In this document: in pieces, positions 30,625-41,379 of the stretch
How positions within the stretch are numbered: position 1 is the stretch's first letter
How the letters are laid out: each line of letters begins with the position of its first letter
Assembly: GCF_030864355.1 (NCBI RefSeq)
Contig: NC_083395.1
Location: 2,790,001 to 2,854,000 of the forward strand
Source: Cutaneotrichosporon cavernicola
Taxonomy: Eukaryota > Basidiomycota > Tremellomycetes > Trichosporonales > Trichosporonaceae
DNA: 64,000 nucleotides
Direction: 5' to 3'
The notes under the pieces: model-generated
Database searches by the model: none
The model's input: the letters and a program-made list of their open reading frames with translations, nothing else
What the model was told of the DNA's origin: nothing
Position numbers and translations under genes: made by a program

Positions 30625-32223
30625 ATGCCCATCCAAAGCGCGCTAGATAAGCTGGCGCACGAGAGCGATGCCATATCCGTCCAATCGCGCGCCAACATCC
30701 GCGGTCCCGGCCCCTTCACGTCGGCCTACCTCTATCTCGGGGGCGGCAACATCTTCAGTCTCGTCCGAGATGCGACGGACCCCGAGAAACGGCCCTTTGG
30801 TACACTCGTTCCCTCCTCTCCTTCTTCCTCTTCTTCTTCGCTCCCGAAACCCCGGCCACGCGCTAGTTCACCACTACGGAAATTCACCCAATCCCGAGGC
30901 ACGCGTAACGAGTTGCCGGCCGCCCTGGCTGCGGCCGAGGAGGTCATTGACACGATGGCCGCCGAGCATAGTATGGCGCGAGCCAGGCGCGAGGTAGTTG
31001 GTTTCGCGGCTAGACATGAGGCGAATAAGGCGCGTATGGCCGAGTTAGAGGCTGAGCTGGAAGAGGCCATCCACAGTCCCCAGAAAGTCAAGGAAAAGGA
31101 AAAGGCGGCGGAGAAGGAACGAAGTGTCGACGAGGCTATTGCCGCTGAAGAAGAGGCTCTACGTGCCCTCGAAGAGAGCCTTGGACCACTTAGGAGAAAG
31201 GTTGCGGAACAGAAGGCTGCGATACGCAGTCCGGCGCGATCGCCACGGTCACCCACGTCGCCCAAGATATCCAAGGCCTCACCATCCCCTCTTCGCAAGT
31301 CCAAGGCCACAACGTCCCCTCTCCAGACTCCCAAGCCTCTCCTCAGGCCCCATCGACTGGCGTCGTCGTCCCCGAAAGCTACAACCTCGCTTCGTGTGTC
31401 GACGTCGCGCACGCCTGCACGGCAGATGCTCGAGACGCCGCGAGCCAACATTACTCGCTTCTCGCCGCTGACGCTCGTTGCGACCCCGCGCACCCGCCTC
31501 GGCGTCCCAGGAAGCACAATTGTGTCCCGCATGCGCGCGAGCATCACTCCAGCGCCGCGCAGCGCGTATCGCTCCTCAGTGCTGTCTCGGTCCACCGCGC
31601 GCATCCCCTCCCCCGTCCCCGAACCCCCCTTCGTCCCAGATTCGACACCCAAGCCCAAGGCGTCGCCCAAACCATCTCCAGCCAGGCCCCAAGCCAACAC
31701 TACGCCAAAGGGCACACCCAAGCGCACGCCGAAGAAGCCGCCAAAGGCACCTGGCATCGATACGTCGCTCGCCTCAGTGGCCGCCGCCGCCGCGGTAATC
31801 CGCAGGGCGCTCCCACCAGAAATCTGGCGAATGCTCCCCACCGAGCCCGGCGCCGACCACGCCGCGACCATAGCCCACCTCGAAGCGCTTGCTGGCGCGT
31901 CCCTCCCCGCCCCGCCGTCTCCCAGCCATTCCGAAGCGCCGTCAACCATCGCTAGCGGCGCCGATGCCCCGCCAGTCACTCGCGACGCGGTTCTCGCCGC
32001 CCACCTCTGCCTTGGGATGCTGCGGCGACTTGGACCCGGCGCATTCGACGACGCGACCAACCAAGTCCCCGAACCTGTTCTCAAGACCGAGCTTGCTGCT
32101 GTCGCCAGGGCGAGAGGTTGGGAAGGCGCCGACACGCTCGCGAACAGCGTCGTATACCAGGCTCGCGGGCAGAAGTTACTGACAACGGTGTGGCGCGATC
32201 GCACGGTCCACTTTAGGAAGTAG
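30625..32223 (+). CDS. Coiled-coil protein, possibly DASH/Spc34-like (tentative)
   Basis: Single-exon 532-residue protein. The N-terminal stretch FTSAYLYLGGGNIFSLVRDA followed by TDPEKRPFGTL resembles, from memory of the family, the Spc34 DASH-complex pattern in which a short helix is followed by ITALIRD and E(R/K)xxF. This is a weak similarity. Residues about 105-200 are a long charged helix (AELEAELEEAIHSPQKVKEK, EEEALRALEESLGPLRRKVA) likely to form a coiled coil. Residues 200-385 are basic and disordered with about a dozen SP/TP sites (SPRSP, TPKRTPKK), as in mitotic CDK substrates. The last 90 residues are ordered again (LAAHLCLGMLRRLGPGAFDD, GWEGADTLANSVVYQ, VWRDRTVHFRK). Divergence from SLD5 may allow shared cell-cycle timing. 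A long minus-strand frame over it is a shadow. Confidence 0.6.
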   Translation: MPIQSALDKLAHESDAISVQSRANIRGPGPFTSAYLYLGGGNIFSLVRDATDPEKRPFGTLVPSSPSSSSSSLPKPRPRASSPLRKFTQSRGTRNELPAALAAAEEVIDTMAAEHSMARARREVVGFAARHEANKARMAELEAELEEAIHSPQKVKEKEKAAEKERSVDEAIAAEEEALRALEESLGPLRRKVAEQKAAIRSPARSPRSPTSPKISKASPSPLRKSKATTSPLQTPKPLLRPHRLASSSPKATTSLRVSTSRTPARQMLETPRANITRFSPLTLVATPRTRLGVPGSTIVSRMRASITPAPRSAYRSSVLSRSTARIPSPVPEPPFVPDSTPKPKASPKPSPARPQANTTPKGTPKRTPKKPPKAPGIDTSLASVAAAAAVIRRALPPEIWRMLPTEPGADHAATIAHLEALAGASLPAPPSPSHSEAPSTIASGADAPPVTRDAVLAAHLCLGMLRRLGPGAFDDATNQVPEPVLKTELAAVARARGWEGADTLANSVVYQARGQKLLTTVWRDRTVHFRK

Positions 32224-32379
32224 CTAGACAACTAGAGTTGTGCAGGTCATATAATGCATCCCGTGACAATCGCTGCTTCATCCTCATGCATAATGCTTCG
32301 CATCCTTCCTATTTTAAAATCGCGTTGCGCACTAACACCGTAGCACGTACACGCTGGCTGTGCGTTGCTCACACTGCGC

Positions 32380-34071
32380 TTACTGCTTGTTCGAGAGCGC
32401 AGCGACACCGGGGAGGTCCTTGCCCTCGAGGAGCTCGAGCGAGGCACCACCGCCAGTCGAGACGTGCGAGAGCTTGTCCTCCTTTCCGGCGTTGGCGACA
32501 AGGGTGGCAGTGTCGCCACCGCCGACAATAACGGTGGCGCCACCAGCAGCGGCCTTGATGGTCGCGTCGAGGAGCGAGTCGGAGCCCTGGGCAAAGTTGG
32601 GGAACTCGAACACGCCGGCGGGGCCGTTCCAGAGAATGGTCTTGGAGTCGGCGACGGCCTTGGCGAAGATCTTGTTGGACTCGGGGCCGCAGTCGAGACC
32701 CATCGAGCCGTCGGGAATACCCTCGGCGTCGGTGACAGTGACGCGGTTGGCGTCGTTGCTGAAGCTGTCGCCGCAAATGTAGTCGACGGGGAGGATGAGC
32801 TCGACGCCCTTGTCCTTTGCCTTCTTGACAATGTCGCCGACAATCTTGGCTCCGTCCTCGTCAAAGAGCGAGTTGCCAATCTTGACGCCGTCGAGCGTCT
32901 TCCTAAAGGTAAAGGCCATGCCGCCGCAGATGATAAGCTTGTTGACCTTGTCGAGCATCGAGTCAATAAGCTGGATCTTGTCCTTGACCTTGGCTCCGCC
33001 GAGGATGGCGAGGAACGGGCGGTCAGGCGACTCCATGACCTTGGCAAAGTACTGCAGCTCCTTGTTCATCAGGAAGCCGGCGGCACGCTGGTTGAGGTCG
33101 ACACCAACCATCGACGAGTGGGCGCGGTGGGCGGTACCGAAAGCGTCGTTGACGTAGACGTCACCGAGGGCGGTGAGGCCCTTGCGGAACTCGGCCACCT
33201 TGGCGGGGTCGGCCTTGGTCTTCTCACCGTTGATCACGCCCTTGCCCTCCTCCTCAATGTGGAAACGCAGGTTCTCGAGAAGGAAGACCTGGCCGTCCTT
33301 GCCGGCGTTGACGCTGGCCTCGGTCGCGGCACCGACGCAGTCGGGGAGGAAAGCCACGTCGCGGCCGAGGAGCTCCTTGAGCTTGTCGGCAACGGGCTTG
33401 AGGGTGAACTTGTCGTTCACCTGGCCGTCGGGCCGGCCGAGGTGCGACATGAGAATGACCGCCTTGGCGCCTGGTGTAAGCGAGGACGAGCGGAGCGAGT
33501 GCCGCGAGGGAGAGGGAGCGGAGAGACGTCTCCGCCCGCACGATCTGCTATGAATGGGGTTGGGGGACACGAGGCTGGGCGGAACTGGAGTCCTCGCCCC
33601 TCCCTCTAGCACGCCACATACCACGTCATGGGGAGGCACTTATCATGCAAGGGCATGACTGGGCGACTGACGCCCCGCCAGTGGGGGAGTGTGGGAACCG
33701 CGCCATCCCCGGCGTTCTATTCACCGCGGATAGTCCGCTCGACAACCCCGGTTCACAAACGACTCACCGTTGTCAATGGCATACTTGATGGTGGGGAGGG
33801 CGGCAACGATACGAGCAGGGTTGGTGATCTCGCCAGTCTTCTTGTCCTGGGGAACGTTGAAGTCGACACGGATAAGCACACGCTTGCCCTTGAGGTCGAC
33901 GTCCTTGATGCTAAGCTTGTTCGAGAGGGACATCTTGCTGCTGCTCTTTGCGGATCCCGAGCCCGAACCACCGCAGATCGAGTTACGGTTCGAGTAGACG
34001 GCGTACGCGACGAGTGCGACGAGGAGGGGTACGAGAACGTAGGAGGGGTTGGCGGGGCGGGTGAGCGGCAT
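32380..34071 (-). CDS. PGK1: Phosphoglycerate kinase with N-terminal membrane-anchor extension
   Basis: Glycolytic enzyme transferring phosphate from 1,3-bisphosphoglycerate to ADP. Two exons (34071-33768, 33470-32380) encode 464 residues. The usual PGK start [20 protein letters not shown] is at residue 47 (33933). Conserved parts follow: [71 protein letters not shown] and the ending [19 protein letters not shown]. Upstream and in frame lie 46 more residues beginning [10 protein letters not shown], with a hydrophobic block at about 11-27 ([15 protein letters not shown]) and a Gly/Ser linker. Nearly every codon there ends in G or C as in the enzyme body, and both ATGs have A at -3. A 297-nt intron, long for this genome, interrupts after DNG. 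Leaky scanning could make soluble and anchored forms; that is inference. Confidence 0.95.
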
Positions 34072-34765
34072 TATTTAAGGATGGAGGAATGGAGGAATAT
34101 GGGAGGTGGTGTGAGCAACAGTGACAGTAACAGATAAAAGAGGATGATAGGGCCCACTTACCTGATGGCCTGTGCGGGAGGGCGGAGTTGTAAGGGGGAC
34201 AGAGGGGGCTGGGAAGGCCTGGAAAGGGCTAGAGGAGACGGATTAGTTGTGAAGAAACGGACGGAGCCGGAGGATACAGTCAGAGTTGGCACAGACGGGG
34301 GTCTACCGGGGGGGTTCTTCCACGCTTGCACTCTCCGTTCAACTTGTCCACTGACGTCGCGCGCGCTTAGAGGCATTTGATTGGTTGAAAATGCCATTGC
34401 CGCCGGTAGTGGCCATGTCGGAAAGACCCGTCGGTCCATGTTCCGGAAGCCTCCGCACCTCATCCAAAAGAGTTCAACCTTGGGCCGAGACGCCCGATTC
34501 CTACATGTGGGGCCCAAAGTCTTGCCATGTACTGTGTACTGGCACCGAGCGAGACGACGCCCGATTGCCATGAATCATGGCTGCCAACATGCCAAAGTAA
34601 ACATGCAAGTGATGCATGAGAGAGCTGCAATTCAGGTAACCTGGGTGTAGCAGTTGTACTACACTAGTTGTAGATATCGATCATGTCATTAATGGTTGTG
34701 GAGTCGTGGCTATGGGTAGAGTATTGGCCGCCCGCGGTCGTCTTTTCTACCTTCTACCACCAACA
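34072..34765. other. PGK promoter and 3' flank of the secreted-protein gene
   Basis: Both neighbours are on the minus strand. The first 60 bases upstream of the PGK start are purine-rich on + (pyrimidine-rich leader on the coding strand). No gene or RNA was recognised. Confidence 0.55.
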
Positions 34766-36348
34766 TCAATGTGTTGAGGAACTCGACGTGGTCGACGCCA
34801 GGACGGCCGCCGTAGAAGGACCAAGCGAACCCATAGTCGCAGTCGCATAAACCGTCGCCGCGTCCTCACCAGCAACATTAGTTGGGAGAACGACAGTCGG
34901 CCGAACCGAGAGGGGTGGTGCGTGACGGACCATAGCAGTCTGGGGCTTCTTGTATAGCACAAAAGGCTCAGCTGATACGGGTTGGTTGCCAACCCTCCAT
35001 GCGCTATCAAACGTCCATCCCGAGTCGAAGAGTGGCTTGGGCTTGGACTGATACTCTGGCGGGGGAGGCGGCCGGGAGTCGAGACTCCAGCGCTGCATTG
35101 GGTGAGAAACATCCCGCTTAAAATCCTGGAAGGAGCTGAACGAGTTGGAGTCGGAGTTGCCGCCCGGTGTGGATGAATATCCCTCTGGGACGGAAAAGGT
35201 CTCACCCGGCGTCCAGGTGTTGCCGTTGCCACTCGTGGAGGCGACGTAGTACGGCAGGCCGCCTGCCACTCCCAAAGCGTCGGGTTCGGGTGCGGGCTGG
35301 TCTTCAGACTGAGTCACGACAGACGGCGTCTCAGGCGTCTCTGCAGGGCCCTCGGACGGAGTGAAGGAGTCCTCGGGGGTCGGCCAGGCCGTTTCAGGTT
35401 GGGTTGCAGGCGTGTCACTCGGTTGGGGAACAGCCTCGGTGTCGCTCGGCGGGAGTTCTGTTGGCGTCTCGCTCGGCGGAAAATCGGTAGTTGGCGTCTC
35501 GCTGGGCGGGAAATCGGTAGTAGGCGTCTCCCATGGTGGGAAATCGGTAGTAGGCGACTCGCTGGGCGGGAAATCGGTAGTAGGCGTCTCCCATGGTGGC
35601 GGAGTAGTGGCTGGTGTGTCACTCGGCGGGGGGATCGTCGGCGTCTCACTTGACAGGGGGGTTGTCGGCATCACCGTAACAGTGACAACCGACGCCGTTG
35701 GCGTGGCCGAATCAGGACCACCCTCGATGGTAGTAAGCGGCCCATAGCCGAACAAGTTAAACCCGACACTGGCGCCAACAGCACTGAGTGCCTGGTTGAG
35801 AGGTACCACGCCGGCCGTCTTGATTGTTGGTGGATTAACGGCCATCGGGTTGCCCGGGAATCCATCGCGGCGGTAATTTGTCCCATCGCTCCACCACGTA
35901 GAGTCCCACATTTTTGGGGCGCCGGCGGAGATCAAGTCGTACTCGCTGCCCATTCTGAAGAGCACGCTGTCCCAGTTGTCGCTTGTGCATTCGTTTGATG
36001 GGGCTAAGCAGGTGGGGCCGGGGGAGGTGGGGGCGCGGCAGTTTCGGACGTTGAGCCAGCGGCCTTCGTGACAATCTGAATTAGCAATCAAGGAGGGAGA
36101 AGACGGGGCTCACACTGTACGAGCTGGTATGTCGGCCCGCCGCATTTGAATAGCGCAAGGCTTGCATCGCACGGCATACCCTCGTCCACGCCGGCCAGGA
36201 TAGATATGACCGGAAAGGCACCCCACGAGCTCCATTGCTCCTGTGGCTGTGGTCCGAAGGCGGTGAACCGCTTGACGAACCATGGTTTGCGGGGGGTCGG
36301 GGCGGCGGCCACCCCAACCAGGAGGGGAAGGAGGGCGAGTGCCTTCAT
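34766..36348 (-). CDS. Secreted Cys-containing protein with Thr/Pro/Ser repeats
   Basis: Two exons (36348-36114, 36075-34766) give 514 residues. The start MKALALLPLLVGVAAA is a classic signal peptide, followed by a dibasic KR site (FVKR) suggesting Kex2 processing. Residues 60-125 hold a cysteine-rich module: PCDASLALFKCGG, then TYQLVQYCHEGRWLNVRNC across the intron and TCLAPSNEC. The C-C-G-W-C spacing recalls small chitin- or glycan-binding modules such as CBM19, but I cannot assign it. Next comes a long Thr/Pro/Ser stalk with repeated ETPTTDFPPS and ETPTTDFPPW units, likely O-mannosylated. The C-terminal part is ordered around RWSLDSRPPPPPEY and ends in a Thr/Ser tail with no clear GPI signal. 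Likely a cell-wall or extracellular protein. Confidence 0.72.
35481..35600 (-). repeat. Four 30-bp repeats in ABAB order (stalk of secreted protein)
   Basis: Units start at 35481, 35511, 35541 and 35571. They begin identically (AAATCGGTAG) and alternate in their last ten bases between GCTGGGCGGG and CCATGGTGG(G/C). This makes a 60-bp higher-order duplication. They encode the alternating TDFPPS/TDFPPW decapeptides. Copy number probably differs between strains. Confidence 0.9.
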
Positions 36349-37027
36349 AGTGGGAGGGTTGGGATGTTGTGGTATTGAGGTGTTGGCTGTGGTTAGGTTG
36401 GCTGAGACTTGCAAAGCTGGAAGGGGAGCTCGGATGAGATGTCGATGGAGGAGTGCTATTGTAAAGCAAGGCGGTGGAGAGAACAACGCCACTTCCATCT
36501 CTTAATATATATGCGGACAATGAGACCCTTGGCTGTCACCATCAATGCCGATAGACCTTTGTCTTTGCGCCGGGCCGGGCGGATCGCCTTGCGCACAGAC
36601 ACACAATGGTTAGTGACCAAGGCCGTGTTTGGCGAAACCCATCAACACCCCATTTCGGACGTCGGAGACTGGTGATGCACGGCCCCATTCCTCGGCGCGG
36701 GTGTTCTCTGCGGCCTGCATGTTCACCGAGGTGCTTTGACTACGCACTTAGTTTCCTTTACGGTCTTCTGGTTTGGAGTCGAGTAAGTTCTTGACCTCCG
36801 ACGGTACGGCCTCATTCCTCGGCGCGACTGTGCACTGTTTTCCGCCACCCGTCGAACCGTCGGAGGCGGAGAGAAGCACGGTCCACAAGACAACGCGCAC
36901 AACGCGGGTTGTGAGGTAGAACAAACGTGAGTCAATGGCACGAATGACGCACAGCCCCATCAGCGGTCCCGAGACCCACCACACTCCAGGTCAGCTCCCT
37001 CGTAGCACTGCATGCAATATGGTCTGA
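36349..37027. other. Intergenic region with a short dispersed duplication
   Basis: Promoter side of the secreted-protein gene and 3' side of the WDR7-like gene. Two nearly identical stretches around CATTCCTCGGCGCG occur near 36686 and 36810. TATATAT is present at 36504-36510, a plausible TATA element for the secreted-protein gene. No coding or RNA gene found. Confidence 0.5.
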
Positions 37028-40000
37028 TTAAGTTGTCTCGTACGTCAGCGCCGTCTCTTTGATGCTGATCCGTGCGGTTCGCGGCGCAGGCCACTCGATC
37101 CGCACGTCGCTCAGCGCGCCCGTGTCCTCCATTGGTGCTGCCATTAGCTCCTCCTCCTTGTGTGACGTACTTGATCCGGCCCGGAAAATGGAGAAGCGGC
37201 GATAGGGCTGACCCGCCCGGCCGCCCTGTCTAGGGGGCCCTCCGACGTTGAAGAACCCGCTGATGCTCGAGCCAATCTTCCACACCGTGCTGTCGCACTC
37301 GTCCAAAGACACTGTGACGAGGCGGCGGCCGTCGGGTGAGAAGCTCACACCGCTCACGCTCCGCTTGTGTGGTTCCAGGACGTACAATCGCGAGGCGGTC
37401 TTGAGGTCGTACATGATCACAGCACCCTCGTTTGTGCCCACCACGAGTTTCTGGGTGCCCGCATGGAAGTCAATCGTCGTGAACGCCTGTACCAGTTCGT
37501 TTAAAATCACAGTCGCCGCTTCCCACACGTCATCGCGCATCTTGCCGATGTTTGGGTCGAGTGACTTGACCACGCTCTCGGCGATGCGCGGGAGGCCGTT
37601 CTCGAGAAGGGCGGGCCTCTTACGCGCCATGAAGACGCAGAGCTTCATGATGCTCATCCGTCCCTCGATGGTCTTCGCGTCCAGGATGTCCATCGAGAGC
37701 GTACTCATGAAGAGCGGCGCGTTGGACGACGCAACGTACAGGACCGCGAGTCGTGCCTGTGCTGCCATGTTCGGCCCGATCTCATTGTGCGTCGAGAGGA
37801 AGAACAGGCGGCGCAGCAGGTCCATCGGGTCAACGTAGGTCTGCAAGATGGAGAATGCCCTGGCGCAGAGTTCGATGGCCAGGCCAACGTGCGTGTGATC
37901 CGGGTCGTTGAGATAATACGCGACGGACTCGGAGACAGCCTTGAGTGCGCCGGGGCTGAGCATCTCGAAGCGATGCAACGCAATGCCACCCAAAATTGTG
38001 AGTGCTCTCGCCGACGCGTTTGATTGCCGCCCAGACGGATCGGTGTTGGCGGGCACTGGTGTCAGCTCGTGAAGCCTCCCCTCAGCTCACATTTATCCTG
38101 CCACTTGGAAACGAGCGCCTCGATCTCCTCGTTTGACATGCGGCTGAGCCTTACGCCAAATAACATCCGTGCAGCCTGGTGCACATCGAATGCCGAGTCG
38201 AAGTAGAACGCAGCGAACAGTTGCGCGTCAGCCTCGAGTGCGTCGTCTGGTAATGATGCGGCATAGAAGGCAATAACGTCGGCTGCCCATTGCTCGTGTT
38301 CGGGCGAGTCGAGGAACGGCCGGAGGAGGGACACGATCGCCAGTTGGCGCAGGCACGTCGTGGTGGGTGACACGCGCCACACACCCGTGGCGCTCGTGAA
38401 TACCACGGTCGCGGTTGCGTGCGGACCCTCCCACCCCACAGCGATGGGTTTGGAGGGTGGAGTGATGCCAAGGTTGTCAATGCACACCTCGTCGATGGCG
38501 GGATTGATCCCGAAGGTCAAGAAGGAGGAGAGGAGGCCGCGCAGAGCGGGGAGAGGCGACTCGGAACCCCTGCTCGCAAGCCATTGCCCCAGAACACGCA
38601 GGTCAAGCTGCAGCAGCCGCCCCAAGTCCGAGTGTCGTGGAAGTGGCCCGACGACCTTGGATACGGGTGAGTCGAGCGGTGGAGCCGCCTGGAACTGCAC
38701 TTCCGCCCAGTCACCCTCGTTCAGCATGTCGTCGGCCGCGTCGAGGCCAGTGCTGCGCCGGAACTCGCCAGTCTCGACGTTCCACACGCGCGCCTTCTGG
38801 ATCTCGTACGCCAGCAGGATCTTGTCCCCTCCAACCTTGTCACCGCCAATGTAGATTTTCGTCAATGGCGCACGCGCCGCCGGGATAAGGAAGAGCTGCT
38901 GCAGCTCCTTCAGGCAGACAACAGACACCGAGCCGCAAGTTGATGTGACCAGGAGCGAGCCAAGCAGCGTTTCTGCTTCTTCCATTTTCAGTAACGTGAC
39001 AGAGCGGACTGGCGTGTCAAATAACGTCATTGACGCGCGTAGCCTGAGGGTACTGATGTCAGCTATTGTATCTCTCACAAAGCTTACTCGGCGTCCCATA
39101 GTCTCAACCCTCCGTCCTCGTCGCCAGCAGCGAAGAAAGAACCACCCGTAGCGTGTTCAGAGCTGATGATGGTCGAGTACGTGACTGCCGCGCCTGAGTC
39201 ACTTTCGGAGGACTCCTTTGGTGGCACACCGTGGAGGTAATCCGATGGTGTCTGTTTGGAAACAGAACCGTCGCCTGAGGTCAGTATTGTAGGAGGCCGC
39301 TAGCTCACTTGTAGCCACATATAACGTATCCGCGCCCTTAGGGCAGATGTGGGTACCAGCGGTCGGTGCGACGAGCTTCGCTTCGGTTCTATGCTCCAAG
39401 CTGCCCAGGCTGTAGTTGGACACAGTCGAGTCCGTGACGGTGTACAGTACACCCGCCGAGAGGTACGCCTCGTGTCCCTTGAATGTCTTGCGCAACGTCC
39501 AGTGCTGGCACGTCTGGAGCGGTCCGTCTCTCGAGTACACTGCCACTGTGTCGGAATCGGTGACGATACACACATCGTGCCACCCGGACGTAAAGACCAC
39601 GTCCTTGCCAATTCCATGCGGGACGAACAGCGACCCGCGCACTGTGAGTTTTGTCCCGTCAAACTCGAACGCCTCGACGTGACCGTCGCCCAGTCCCACG
39701 CCCTGCCCGTTGTCATGCAGTCGGATGGAGCGCCAGTGTCCACCGCCGTCACGCTGCACCTCGACTCCCTCGTCCACACCCGCGGGTGTGTGCTTCTCGA
39801 TAAGGTCTGCCTTCTTGGCTGTCCGGCGAGCGGCGAGGAATTTGGCCAGGCCGCTCTGGGCTCCGTCATACGTAGACGAGCGCGGGAAGCGGATGCCACC
39901 CAGCGCCCCGCCCCGCCGGGTTGGTTCTGACCTGTGCAGTGCAGACGTCGCCGACGGTGATGATCCCAAGCCAGCGTGTGGGGTACTCGTCCCACTTGGT

Positions 40001-41379
40001 GGCGGCGTATTGGGGAACGTGAGGCGGTACGACATGACCGACGTCGGTGTACAATGCAGGAGGTAACTCGCCTCGCCGTTGGAGGCAACCCCGACATCGC
40101 CTACTCCAGGGAGATCCAGGTTCGCGACACACGCATGCGAAGGTATCGCAAGCATGGCGACACGCGTGACGTCGCCGTTAGGGGACGGCCACGGAGACGG
40201 CCACGGCTCGCCGCTCGCGACGAGCAACGCACCCTCTTCCCGCGCGGCGAGGTGCACACTCCGCCAGAGCCACGACGGCGCAAGGCGCGGCGTGCGATTC
40301 GCGTCCCCAGTGGCAGTGGGAGGTGCAGCGTGATCAAGGCTCACATGAGTTATCAGCTGGAGGGTGGATAGCGTAATCACGTCAAGGAGGCCGACATCGC
40401 GCAACACAACGAGCTCGTTAACCTCCTCGAGGACAGCGAGATCGACAATGCTGCCGCGCCCGGGCTCGGGCAGGACAATACGCACCGGTTCCTCCTTGGC
40501 CTTGGGCTCCAGCCGTGGGGTCGCGTGAGCTGTCGCGGCGGTCATGCGAGGCTCGGCAGCCTTCAACTGTCGCGCCTCCTCGACCTCACGTGCGTCCTCA
40601 GCTTCGTTGAGCGCCATTGCACGGTCGACCTCCATCTCCTGAATCTTGGATTTGGCCTCGCGTTGCGCGCACTCGTCCTCCGCGGTCCGGGTGAAGGAGC
40701 CCGCGATGCTTGCGATCCTGCCTGACGACTCGGAGCTGATAGATTTGGGCGTCACGGCGCCGTCCTGTTCCTCCTTGGGTGACAAACCGGAGATGCTCCG
40801 CCTAGCGATGCCTGATAGACCCAAGCTAAGCCCAGAGTACTCGTCAGTGGGCAACTCCGCCTGTTCTCTAAGCTGTTGGATGAGCTCGCTGCGTCCGGCA
40901 ATGGACGCAGATGCACGGTGAGTGTGCCCGTCGGGGCGTGATGGAGTGGCAACGGCCGCGGATACTTGTGATGTGGGAATCACGGCAGCGGTTGAGCCTG
41001 TTGGGGAGAGGACGCGACGGAGAGAGGTGGCGGTAAGAACGGAGGAGGTTGAAGACAGGGCACGAGGTCGCTTCTGAACCGTTCCCCCCGACGACGTGGA
41101 CGATGAGCGCGGCGTCATCGGTCGCGAGCCGGGGGTGAGCGCATCAGAAAGTGAGAGGTCCGGTGGGACGAGGAGGGAAGGTGCTCCGACTTCCGAGGAG
41201 ATGATCCACACGGTGTTGTCAGCACCGGCGAGTGCTAGGCGCTTGGTGGAGCCAGACTTGCTTGCCGTGGACCATGCTGCGACGCGGACAGGTGACGTTG
41301 GGAGGGCACCGGCTGCCTGGCCGTCAGGGAGGAAGGGGATGATCAGAGGCGGCTCTGGGATGGAGTTGGCCCCCGACAT
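37028..41379 (-). CDS. WDR7/rabconnectin-3-beta homologue (V-ATPase assembly factor)
   Basis: Four exons (41379-39309, 39274-39088, 39052-38091, 38055-37028) encode 1,415 residues in unbroken phase. Start chosen at AACATGTCGG (A at -3); an in-frame ATG at 41442 is less likely. The N-terminal half contains WD-like blades (AAWSTASKSGSTKRLALAGA, DNTVWIISSE, LFVPHGIGKDVVFTSG, GGSFFAAGDEDGGLRLWDAD) split by a large Ser-rich, coiled insert with EDAREVEEARQLK. The C-terminal third is the diagnostic part: an alpha-solenoid (ALTILGGIALHRFEMLSPGA, DPMDLLRRLFFLSTHNEIG) and final WD blades (AFTTIDFHAGTQKLVVGTNE, HKRSVSGVSFSPDGRRLVTV). This matches WDR7, which partners DMXL/Rav1-type proteins in reassembling V-ATPase in animals. 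Budding yeast lacks WDR7. The role in this fungus is inferred. Confidence 0.85.

Noticed and set aside
30732..32231. 499-codon minus-strand frame opposite the 30625 gene
   Set aside because: Both strands are open, but the + frame has ordered ends, a coiled coil and a sensible ATG next to SLD5; the minus frame is an Ala/Ser/Gly-rich shadow.
32365..33609. 414-codon + frame opposite PGK
   Set aside because: Antisense shadow of a strongly codon-biased glycolytic gene.
35481..35600. CRISPR-like regular repeats
   Set aside because: The 30-bp period has no unique spacers, is in frame and encodes a Thr/Pro stalk in a eukaryotic gene.
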